DNA of 64,000 nt. Source: Diaphorobacter sp. HDW4A (lineage in GTDB: Bacteria > Pseudomonadota > Gammaproteobacteria > Burkholderiales > Burkholderiaceae_C). The notes beneath the pieces are model-generated. The model was not told the origin of the DNA. It worked only from the letters and a program-made list of their open reading frames with translations, and did no database searches. Position numbers and translations under genes: made by a program. Location of the stretch: positions 2,356,001-2,420,000 of the forward strand of contig NZ_CP049910.1 of the NCBI RefSeq assembly GCF_011305995.1, given 5' to 3'. This document shows positions 54,068-61,546 of the stretch, in pieces. The first letter of the stretch is position 1; every line of letters begins with the position of its first letter.

Positions 54068-54198
54068 GAACGGGATGCGTGGAATGGCGATCTCAAACTT
54101 GGATAGCAATGTGGGAGGGGAAAACGGGCTACATCTTTGGCCCAGGAGCCCTGCTAATTGAACTGGGTTTTGGTGCGCTTATCAACTCCAAGAAGTAA
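54064..54198 (+). CDS. 44-residue small protein coupled to the SIR2 gene
   Basis: This ORF starts in the last codons of the SIR2 gene (ATGA at 54064-54067) and ends with TAA at 54196. The peptide is aromatic at the start and hydrophobic at the end (YIFGPGALLIELGFGALI, then NSKK), suggesting membrane or protein contact. Its ribosome site would be AAGGGGAG within the upstream gene (54048-54055). No family is recognised; the overlap is the main evidence. Confidence 0.45.
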   Translation: MRTGCVEWRSQTWIAMWEGKTGYIFGPGALLIELGFGALINSKK

Positions 54199-54280
54199 GC
54201 ACACTCACGGAACAGAGGATGGCGCGGTTCACAACGGGATGCCTGTCAGCGAGCGCGCCTTTCCCAATTTAGACGCAAAA

Positions 54281-55150
54281 TCAGACCGTAGATCGCAGTG
54301 GCACAGCATCCCCCCACCTAACTTGGACCGCATGCGACAGTGATTGATATCGGGCACGTCCCATTGGTGTACTTTTCTCCAACTGGAAGAGCCAGAAGTC
54401 TGCATCCTCTTGCTTGAACCTACCTGTCGATTTGAGCATTTCGTTTAATTTCAGATCCTCATCCGTGTACAGGTGTCCAAATCTTTCCGTGCGAGTGCGT
54501 TGGTCACGCGCGGGGCCCGCCCCCCAACGCGTATCATCACTTTCGATCGGAAAAAAGTCACCGTTTAGCCACAGGTGAGTTGGCGTGGAGGGGGTCAGAA
54601 CCCTTAGAAGCTGTGTTGCTTGCAACAAGGACGTTGGTACGGATTTCCCCATGTATCGAAAGAACCTGTAGTTTTGCAAATCATTCAGCGCAATGGGCCA
54701 CAGCTCATCGCTTGTCATGGACTCCAGCAACGTTTTACTGGATTCACTTCTACGGTAGTGAATCAAAATTGGCCACAAATTTCTGGCGACGAGATACCAC
54801 GCATCGGCGCATTCCACGAAATCACTTGTTATCTCAAGTCTGGCTGCATCTATCACGTCCATCGCAAAGATGAATCCGTGAGCAAATGCTTTTTCCGTAT
54901 CACCCAAAGCAGGAACCCGGCTGCCCGCACTGTTTAGAGATTGAGCCAGCCATTGCGGAAGCATCGGAGAACTCTTGGATTTCACCGTTTGCGCGGCGCA
55001 CACCGTTACGTGCTTCCAATGGTCATAGCCGCTTTGCTGAGCTACAAAGTCTTGAGCCGAGGCCAAGCTTACGCATGAGCTCTTACGATGTTTCTTGGCT
55101 TGAAGATTAAGCTTTTCGACTGCCGTGGCAGTGGTGGCGATGAATCGCAT
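54281..55150 (-). CDS. Hypothetical protein with N-terminal short helical motif
   Basis: 289 residues from the ATG at 55150, preceded by AGGA; a longer frame to 55294 is unlikely. The N-terminus (LNLQAKKHRKSSCVSLASAQ, then YDHWKHV) resembles a short helical motif found in many plasmid- and ICE-borne hypothetical proteins of the form K-x-L-x-HR-x-x-G-x-S-x-A-x-A-(x)n-G-(F/Y)-x-(N/H)-W. The remainder has no recognised domain. It stands alone, convergent with the SIR2 locus. Confidence 0.6.
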   Translation of the reverse strand: MRFIATTATAVEKLNLQAKKHRKSSCVSLASAQDFVAQQSGYDHWKHVTVCAAQTVKSKSSPMLPQWLAQSLNSAGSRVPALGDTEKAFAHGFIFAMDVIDAARLEITSDFVECADAWYLVARNLWPILIHYRRSESSKTLLESMTSDELWPIALNDLQNYRFFRYMGKSVPTSLLQATQLLRVLTPSTPTHLWLNGDFFPIESDDTRWGAGPARDQRTRTERFGHLYTDEDLKLNEMLKSTGRFKQEDADFWLFQLEKSTPMGRARYQSLSHAVQVRWGDAVPLRSTV

Positions 55151-55464
55151 ATGTATTCCTATATGTCGTCGCGGATGTACTCGGTGCTCACTGCCGTGCT
55201 CCACGAAACATTGGAACAATCGGATCAAGATACTCATGTCGTCCCGGCGAACCAGGTGGGCTGAATAGTGAGCAGCAGGCGTCGACAAACGCACGGAAGC
55301 ATTCTATGTTGAAGACCGGCAATTTGTAAATCCCCCAAGGATTGGTTTCGAAGGTACGCACCAAAGTACTTTCGCCCTCATATTCTTAAAGCTCTTCAGT
55401 CACTCCTCACGCGCCTCGCGTCTTACAGTCCGGCGTATGTTCTCTTGGCAAACACCGCTGGGTC
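55151..55464. other. Gap between hypothetical gene and IS3 remnant
   Basis: 314 bp containing the promoter side of the minus-strand gene and the broken left edge of the IS3-like remnant. No terminal inverted repeat could be located at the left edge, so the IS copy appears truncated there. Confidence 0.4.
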
Positions 55465-55773
55465 GTGAAGAGCGCACATGGCTGGTTTGCGGACTTTGGC
55501 AAACTGCGTATCCGATTCGAGCACTTTTGTCTTTGGCCGCTGCGATCATCTGCTCATGGTTTGTGGATTGGCTGCGTGCCACAGACCTTGAACGACTGGG
55601 TCAAGAAGGCCGAGGTCGACAGCGGACAGCGCCCCGGCACCACCACCGCGGATGCGCAGCGCATCAAGGAACTGGAGCGTGAGGTCAAGGAATTGCGCCG
55701 GGCCAATGACATCCTGAAGACGGCCAGCGCGTTTTTTGCACAGGCGGAGCTCGACCGCCGTCTCAAGTCGTGA
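55465..55773 (+). pseudogene. IS3-family transposase OrfA remnant
   Basis: Only the 3' two thirds resembles an IS3-family Orf[21 protein letters not shown] followed by a leucine-zipper-like [20 protein letters not shown] and [13 protein letters not shown] at the end. The DNA before about 55566 no longer encodes the usual N-terminal helix-turn-helix, and adjacent frames carry pieces of it, which indicates a degraded or frameshifted 5' end. The OrfB frame starts inside its stop codon, the standard IS3 arrangement. Confidence 0.8.
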
Positions 55774-56252
55774 GGGCCTACATCGACCCCCACCGTGATG
55801 ATTACGGGGTCGAGCCCATCTGCAAGGTGCTACACATGGCCCCGTCGTGTTACTGGCGCCACGCAGCCCGGCAACGCAATCCGCAATTGCGCAGTGCGCG
55901 CGCCCTGCGTGATGAAGGCTTGAAGGCTGACATTCAGCGCGTGTGGCACGCCAACTGGCAGGTCTACGGAGCCGACAAGGTCTGGCTGCAGATGAACCGT
56001 GAGGACATCCCGGTGGCGCGCTGCACGGTGGAGCGACTGATGCGTGCCATGGGGTTGCAAGGGGTACGCCGTGGCAAGACGGTGCGCACCACCACGCCGG
56101 ACCCATCGGCGCCGTGCCCGCTGGACCACGTCAACCGGCACTTCAAGGCCAGCCGCCCCAACGAGCTGTGGGTGTCGGACTTCACTTACGTCTCCACTTG
56201 GCAGGGGTGGTTGTACGTGGCCTTCGTTGTGGATGAATCGCCCCGGTTTTGA
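55770..56252 (+). pseudogene. IS3-family transposase OrfB, truncated
   Basis: 160 residues from a GTG at 55770. It has the HTH_21-like region (VYGADKVWLQMNREDIPVAR) and the start of the rve integrase core, with the first DDE aspartate in ELWVSDFTYVST. The frame ends right after YVAFVVD, so the second Asp region and the Glu are lost. The break coincides with the end of a second IS element at 56250. It cannot encode an active transposase. Confidence 0.85.
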
Positions 56253-56290
56253 ACTGCCCCCCAGAAGTTGGACAAACTTCAAGGGGTTTC

Positions 56291-56385
56291 ATGAAGAAGT
56301 ACAAAACGGAGTTCAAGCTGGAAGTGGTCCAAAGCTTCTTGGCAGGCGAAGGCGGCGCGAAGCTTTTGGCTCGGCGGTGCTCGGT
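56291..56385 (+). pseudogene. OrfA 5' fragment of a second IS3-family (IS150-like) element
   Basis: From the ATG at 56291 the frame reads MKKYKTEFKLEVVQSFLAG then EGGAKLLARRCSV, the usual helix-turn-helix opening of IS150-group OrfA proteins. Similarity stops near 56385 and the frame runs on into unrelated DNA. Confidence 0.72.
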
Positions 56386-56850
56386 AAGCATCAGGGCCTT
56401 CGCATCAGCAGCCCGGTGCAGGCACTGGACCAGATCGACTATGAGTACGGCATGTTTGCCGGGCACCGCTCGCCGTACCAAGGGACGGGGCAGCGGCTGT
56501 TGGGAACGGTTTGCACCGATCTGGAACATCACAATTTTCCGCATGTGTTTGCGTCAGTGGATCTGGACCTGCCGCTGGTGATTTCCGTGGGGCGTTATTG
56601 GCCTGACATGAATAAGCTCTTTCTCGCGGATCTTTGGTTGCCGCGTGGCAAGGCGCTGTATGTGCCACCAAGGCCCAAACTAGCAGGGCAGCGTCACATT
56701 GATCTGCATGGCAACCGCAACTCGGCGCTGGCGTGTTGGAAAGATATTGAGCAAGACAGCGTCAGAACGCGTACATTGCTGCAAACCGATGGCGGATATT
56801 TCCATTGGTTCTGGAATGAATTGCCCACAGTACATCCTCTTCTGAAGTGA
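56386..56850 (+). pseudogene. 3' remnant of an unidentified gene
   Basis: A protein-like frame of about 150 residues (GLRISSPVQALDQIDYEYGM onward, through SVDLDLPLVISVGRYWPD and ALACWKDIEQDSVRTRTLLQ) has lost its start: on the left it runs directly into the IS150-like remnant. It ends at a TGA (56848) that overlaps a possible GTG start of the histidine kinase gene, so it was probably the upstream partner in that operon. I do not recognise the family. Confidence 0.55.
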
Positions 56851-56864
56851 CGGAAAAAACGCTC

Positions 56865-57926
56865 ATGTCCGATATACGTCCCCGCCTGCGCACGCTAGAG
56901 CCTGACTCAGACAATCGTCTGTATCAGACGTTGCTGGAGTCCACGCTGGCGATTCCGTTCAAGATCGATTGGGCGTCCAAGAAATACACCTATATCGGCC
57001 CACAGATCGAAGACCTTCTAGGGTGGAGCCCGGAGAGCTGGCATACAGTGAACGATTGGGCCGAGCGCATTCACCCGGAGGAGCGTGAGCAGACGGTGGG
57101 TCGCTGCGTGGAGCTTTGCCTCGCCGGCGTAGACCACGAGGCTGAGTATCGCGCGCAGACCAAGGACAACCGCTATGTCTGGGTACGTGAAGTGGTGCAT
57201 GTACTGTGCGACGAGGACGGGCAACCCACCGCACTGATCGGCTTCACGTTCGACATCACCGCGCAGAAGAAAACCGAGCAACTGCGTGCCGAGCTGGAGG
57301 AGCAGAGGCTCTCCAACGTGCGGCTGCAGGAGCGCCTGCGGCTCACGCAGGATCTGCATGACGGGCTGGGCGGCTCGTTGGTCTACATGATCGCGTCCGT
57401 CGAGCAAGGCAATGGCGCGATGGCCCGGCCGCAGGTGCTGTCCATGCTCAAGCTGATCCGAAACGATCTGCGCCAGACCATCGACAGCAATGCCTCGGCT
57501 CAGGTACGGGTTCCTGCATCACCGCAGGAATGGCTTGCACCGCTGCGTCACCGGTTCAACAGTCTGTTCGAAGTGCTGGATGTGGACTGCGATTGGGAGT
57601 TTGCGCGTGACTGGCGTACACCGCCCAATGCGATGCAGTATCTGGCGCTGACGCGACTGATCGAAGAGGCGCTGACCAATGTGATCAAACACAGCCAAGC
57701 CCGGCATGTGCGCCTCGCGTTCAAACAACCTGAAGACGACACGTTGCAGCTCGAGATCGAGGACAACGGCGTGGGCTTCGATGTCGAGCAGGTCAACGCG
57801 TCGGGTCTGGGCATAGGCATGCGCTCGATGTCAGTCCGCATCTCCCGCGTGGGCGGAGTGCTGTCCATCGAATCCAAGCCGGGCCGCACCCTGTTGTCAG
57901 CACGAGTGACGTTAAGCCCGAACTGA
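56865..57926 (+). CDS. PAS-domain sensor histidine kinase, NarL-type (HisKA_3)
   Basis: 353 residues from the ATG at 56865; a GTG at 56847 adds six residues and would be coupled to the upstream remnant. A PAS domain (about 20-140; TYIGPQIEDLLGWSPESW, WVREVVHVLCDEDG), a short coiled coil, the HisKA_3 dimerisation box with phospho-acceptor His in LTQDLHDGLGGSL (about residue 165), and an HATPase_c domain (about 250-345; EEALTNVIKHS, DNGVGFD, GLGIGMRSM). There is no membrane helix, so it is cytoplasmic. No response regulator gene is in the window. Confidence 0.88.
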   Translation: MSDIRPRLRTLEPDSDNRLYQTLLESTLAIPFKIDWASKKYTYIGPQIEDLLGWSPESWHTVNDWAERIHPEEREQTVGRCVELCLAGVDHEAEYRAQTKDNRYVWVREVVHVLCDEDGQPTALIGFTFDITAQKKTEQLRAELEEQRLSNVRLQERLRLTQDLHDGLGGSLVYMIASVEQGNGAMARPQVLSMLKLIRNDLRQTIDSNASAQVRVPASPQEWLAPLRHRFNSLFEVLDVDCDWEFARDWRTPPNAMQYLALTRLIEEALTNVIKHSQARHVRLAFKQPEDDTLQLEIEDNGVGFDVEQVNASGLGIGMRSMSVRISRVGGVLSIESKPGRTLLSARVTLSPN

Positions 57927-58078
57927 ATCCAGACCAAGCCTGCAGCCTACAAAACTGGCGCGCTCCTGACGAGGGCAGCCAAGCAGGGGCAGCCTCGCAG
58001 CAAGTACTGCGCCCCCTGCCCGCGTTGCGCAGCAATTCGAGAGCGGGGGAACGCGCGTGGCGCCTCAGGGGGTATTCC
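57927..58078. other. Convergent intergenic region
   Basis: 152 bp between the kinase stop and the acyl-CoA dehydrogenase stop. I see no strong hairpin plus T tract in it. Confidence 0.35.
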
Positions 58079-59260
58079 TTACCTCGGCATGCCGAGCGCT
58101 CTCTCTGCCATCAGGTTCATTTGAATCTCGTTCGTGCCGGCGTAGATCGTGTCCGCACGACTGACGAGCCAAAGCTGTTGAAGCGGGCGCAACTCGGGAT
58201 CGCTCTGCAGCAGTTCTCCCTCTTCCCCCAACACTTCCATCGCCAGCTCGCCCAAGTTGCGGTGCCAGTTGGACCACGCGTATTTGGAGACCGACGCCAC
58301 GCGCTGTGAGGTGCCTTCATCCGATGATCGCAGCGCGTGGCTACGCAGCGTCTGCAGGCCAAGCGCTGCCTTGGCCAGGCGCTGGCGCAACAAAGGGTTG
58401 CGGGCGGCGCCGTTCTTACGGGCAAGGTCGAGGATCAGGTTCAGCTCGTAGCGGAAATGCGCCTGTTGTCCGAGCGTGGACGCGCCGCGCTCGCAGCCGA
58501 GCAGATACATCGCGACCTTCCAGCCGTCGCCCACGGGGCCAAGATGCAGGCTGGCTTCGGTACGTGCGCCGTCGAAGAACACCTCGTTGAATTCAGATGT
58601 GCCGGTGATCTGGCGAATCGGCCGCACTTCCACGCCAGGCTGATTCAGGCGTACAAGCAGCAGCACCATTGCGCCGTGGCGACCACCACTTGCTGCGGGA
58701 GCAACAGCTTCATCGCAGCGTGCGAGCACGAAGATCCATTCGGATTCATGCGCCCACGAAGTCCAGACCTTCTGGCCTTCGATCACCCATTCGCCGGTCG
58801 CGGGATCGATGCGAGCCTTGGTGCGAATGGCAGCAAGGTCGGAGCCCGCGCCTGGCTCGGAGTAGCCCTGCGCCCAGTAGTCCTTGCCCGCCAGGATGCC
58901 AGGCAGAAAGCGCTCCTTCTGTTCTGGTGTGCCGTAATGCATGAGCGTGGGCGCGAGTAGTGTCTCGCCGATGTGGCCGATGCGGCCGGGGCCGCCGCAG
59001 CTCACGTACTCTTCATGATAGATCACCTGCTGTGCAAGCGTCGCGCCACGTCCGCCGTGCTCGGCCGACCAGCCGATGCCAGTCCAACCGCCCTTGGCAA
59101 GCTCCTGCTCCCATTCCTTGGCGAGCTGGGCGTCATAGCCCTCCGCACCCAGTCCGCTCGCGTGCTTGAGCGGCGCGAACTTGCCAGTGAGGTGTGCATG
59201 CATCCATTCACGCACCTCGGCGCGAAAGGCTTCGTTGATCTCGGTTTCTTGCACGTTCAT
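58079..59260 (-). CDS. Acyl-CoA dehydrogenase (subunit 1 of a pair)
   Basis: 393-residue flavoprotein. The N-terminal helical domain, the beta domain with YSEPGAGSDLAAIRTKA and VWTSWAHESEWIFVLAR, and the C-terminal helical domain ending in TIYAGTNEIQMNLMAERALG are all present. The classic catalytic Glu position (IYEGT in medium-chain enzymes) is Ala here (IYAGT), so the base must be elsewhere or in the partner subunit. It overlaps the second dehydrogenase gene by 4 bp. Such overlapping pairs form heterotetramers in steroid side-chain degradation; substrate here is unknown. Confidence 0.88.
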   Translation of the reverse strand: MNVQETEINEAFRAEVREWMHAHLTGKFAPLKHASGLGAEGYDAQLAKEWEQELAKGGWTGIGWSAEHGGRGATLAQQVIYHEEYVSCGGPGRIGHIGETLLAPTLMHYGTPEQKERFLPGILAGKDYWAQGYSEPGAGSDLAAIRTKARIDPATGEWVIEGQKVWTSWAHESEWIFVLARCDEAVAPAASGGRHGAMVLLLVRLNQPGVEVRPIRQITGTSEFNEVFFDGARTEASLHLGPVGDGWKVAMYLLGCERGASTLGQQAHFRYELNLILDLARKNGAARNPLLRQRLAKAALGLQTLRSHALRSSDEGTSQRVASVSKYAWSNWHRNLGELAMEVLGEEGELLQSDPELRPLQQLWLVSRADTIYAGTNEIQMNLMAERALGMPR

Positions 59261-60420
59261 GCGGCCTCCAGCGCAGCTGGCTGTTGTGTCTGTTGTGGTT
59301 CATCGTCGAGCAGAAGTCCAGCCACTTGCTCGTGCCATTGCTCCACCGTGCCCATGCGCTGGCTCAGCGTCTGCGCACGGCGGAAGTACAGATGCGGATC
59401 GAACTCCCAGGTGAAGCCCACGCCACCATGCAGCTGAATGCATTCGCGTGTGGAGAACAGCGCCGCCTCGGTCGCCTCGGTGCGTGACTGCGCGGCGTAC
59501 ATGAAAAGCGCATTGCCCACGGTCCCTGCATCGGCCGCCGCCGCCGCGCTGTAGACGGCAGAACGCGACATTTCAACGCCCACCAGCATCTGTGCCGCGC
59601 GGTGCTTGATGCCTTGGAACGACGCCACGGCCTTGCCGAACTGCATGCGCTCCTTGGTGTAGCTCACCGCGAGTTCCAACGCCCGCTCGGCTACTCCGAC
59701 CTGTTCCGCCGCCAGCGCAATCGCCCCAAAGCTGCGCAGCTCGGCCCACAACGCATGCAACGCATCACCTTGCACCAGCACCGCACTGCTCGCCAACGTC
59801 ACCTGCTTGGCGGTGATATGCGCGCTCGTGCGCGTACCATCGACCGTCACCAGGGCTTCGACCGACAGACCAGCCGCGTCCGCAGCGACCTCAAGCAAGG
59901 CCAGCGACCCGCAAGGCAGCGTCGCAGGAAGAATGAACACATCGGCCACCGCCCCCGACGCCACTTGCTGCCAACGGCCCTCAAGCAACAGAGAAGAGCC
60001 ATCGACCACCACACGCGCGCTGGCCGACAGCGCACCGCGCACCGTCATGCCCAGCACACACACCTTAGACGAAAGCGCCAACCGCTCCACCACGGCAAGC
60101 CCCGAATCGCTGGAGCAAAGATGCCGCCACAAAGGAGCAGGTGCCACCACCGCATCAAAGAACGGCACGCAAGCAAGATGCGCCCCCATTTGCTCGGACA
60201 GCAGCACCAGCTCCATGAGCCCAAGGCCCATGCCACCCGCGGCCTCGGGCAGCGCCACGGTGCTCCACCCCATCTCGCACACCTGCTGCCACAGCGCCCG
60301 GTCAAAACCGCCGTGTCGCTCTACCACCTCTCGCACCTGCGCGCTGGCACTGTTCTCCGCCAGGAAAACCGCCGCAGATTCCGCAATCATGCGTTGTTCG
60401 TCGTTCAAACCAAAGTCCAT
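59257..60420 (-). CDS. Acyl-CoA dehydrogenase (subunit 2 of a pair)
   Basis: 387 residues from the ATG at 60420; a GTG at 60429 is an alternative. The opening (MDFGLNDEQRMIAESAAVFL) and C-terminal LHGGVGFTWEFDPHLYFRRA are typical of the family. The central beta domain is diverged, with weak FAD-contact motifs compared with its neighbour. Its TGA overlaps the next ATG (59257-59260), so equimolar expression with subunit 1 is likely. It is probably the partner in a heteromeric dehydrogenase, which is inference. Confidence 0.85.
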   Translation of the reverse strand: MDFGLNDEQRMIAESAAVFLAENSASAQVREVVERHGGFDRALWQQVCEMGWSTVALPEAAGGMGLGLMELVLLSEQMGAHLACVPFFDAVVAPAPLWRHLCSSDSGLAVVERLALSSKVCVLGMTVRGALSASARVVVDGSSLLLEGRWQQVASGAVADVFILPATLPCGSLALLEVAADAAGLSVEALVTVDGTRTSAHITAKQVTLASSAVLVQGDALHALWAELRSFGAIALAAEQVGVAERALELAVSYTKERMQFGKAVASFQGIKHRAAQMLVGVEMSRSAVYSAAAAADAGTVGNALFMYAAQSRTEATEAALFSTRECIQLHGGVGFTWEFDPHLYFRRAQTLSQRMGTVEQWHEQVAGLLLDDEPQQTQQPAALEAA

Positions 60421-60527
60421 GATGCGCACTCAAATGGAATAGAGAAAAAGAGATGTGGCCCTGAACCTGCTCCGCGAAGCCAGCAGCCACCACAGCGTGC
60501 AGAGCCTTTCAACAGACCACCCTAACG

Positions 60528-60581
60528 CCAATACAGCCCTTCAGGTGAGGTGTCGCAACGACGCACGATGGGCTGTATTGG
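60528..60581. promoter_or_regulatory. 12-bp inverted repeat upstream of the dehydrogenase pair
   Basis: CCAATACAGCCC (60528-60539) and GGGCTGTATTGG (60570-60581) are exact reverse complements 30 bp apart, in the 218-bp gap between the SDR gene end and the dehydrogenase start. This could be a regulator site pair or a weak terminator for the SDR transcript. Confidence 0.45.
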
Positions 60582-60638
60582 TGCCTTGAAAAGACCCACC
60601 AATCGAAGCCACAAGGCTTTGAGACCCAACGTCAAACA

Positions 60639-61514
60639 TCAGGTCCCATAAACCTTCTGAGGCTTGCGCCCTTCAACAATCAATTGATCAACAACGGACG
60701 TCATTTCAGAAGGCTCCCAACGTGCCCCCTTGTCGCGGATGGTGCCGGTAAACCAACCGTCGGCCACGGAGATTTCTCCACCCTTGGCCTCAAAACACCG
60801 CCCCGTCACGTGAGCAGAAAGCGAACTCCCCAGCCAAACCACGATGGACGCCACATTCAACGGATCCCAGGCATCAAACCCCGACTCCGGCTTCTTCACC
60901 ATCTCAGGCATCGCCCCTTCGGTCATCGAAGTACGCGCAGCCGGAGCCAGACAGTTCACGGTAATCCCATAGCGAGCCAGCTCCGCCGCCTGCACCAGTG
61001 TCAGACTGGCAATGCCGCCCTTGGCCGCCACATAGTTGCTCTGCCCGATGGAGCCCTGCAGACCCGCGCCGGAGCTCGTGTTGACGATGCGTGCGTCCAC
61101 CGTCTTGCCCGCCTTCTTCTGCTCACGCCAGTAACGACCCAAAGTATTGGCCATGCAGAAGTGCCCGCGCAGATGCACACGCATCACCATGTCCCAGTCA
61201 TCTTCGGTGATGCTCAGGAACATGCGATCACGCAGAACACCCGCGTTATTGACCAGCACATTCACATCGCCGAACGCAGCTACGGCGGCGTCAAGAATCG
61301 ATTGCGCACCCGCCATCGTCGTGATGTCCCCCGCGTTTGCCAGCGCTTTGCCACCAGCAGCAATCACTTCGTCAGCCACCGCCTGCGCGGCATCGGCGCG
61401 GATGTCGTTGATCACCACGTTTGCACCTTCGCTCGCGAATGCGAGTGCATAGGCCCGGCCAAGGCCTCCGCCAGCACCGGTGATCACCACGGTACGTTGA
61501 TCGCAAATACCCAT
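60639..61514 (-). CDS. Short-chain dehydrogenase/reductase (acyl-CoA-linked, FabG/hydroxyacyl type)
   Basis: 291-residue SDR. The Rossmann motif TGAGGGLGRAY is at about 12-22, NNAG at about 88-91, and the active-site Ser and YxxxK in TSSGAGLQGSIGQSNYVAAKGG (Tyr near 158; quoted in part). A C-terminal extension beyond the usual 250 residues (about 245-291) contains WFTGTIRDKGARWEP. Similar longer SDRs act on 3-hydroxyacyl-CoA intermediates in fatty-acid or steroid degradation. The context with thiolase and acyl-CoA dehydrogenases supports a beta-oxidation role. Confidence 0.87.
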   Translation of the reverse strand: MGICDQRTVVITGAGGGLGRAYALAFASEGANVVINDIRADAAQAVADEVIAAGGKALANAGDITTMAGAQSILDAAVAAFGDVNVLVNNAGVLRDRMFLSITEDDWDMVMRVHLRGHFCMANTLGRYWREQKKAGKTVDARIVNTSSGAGLQGSIGQSNYVAAKGGIASLTLVQAAELARYGITVNCLAPAARTSMTEGAMPEMVKKPESGFDAWDPLNVASIVVWLGSSLSAHVTGRCFEAKGGEISVADGWFTGTIRDKGARWEPSEMTSVVDQLIVEGRKPQKVYGT

Positions 61515-61546
61515 TTTTCTATTTCCTTAGATTTGTGGTGTCGTCT

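Larger units (their letters stand above)
55537..56385 (+). mobile_element. Nested, truncated IS3-family elements
   Basis: Remnant 1 spans roughly 55537-56249 (orfA/orfB pieces). Remnant 2 begins at 56250 with a terminal-inverted-repeat-like stretch (TGAACTGCCCCCCAGAAG, up to about 56273) typical of IS150-group ends. It continues with the first 30 or so codons of its orfA and breaks near 56385. The order shows a second insertion into the first, then loss of its right part. Confidence 0.7.
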
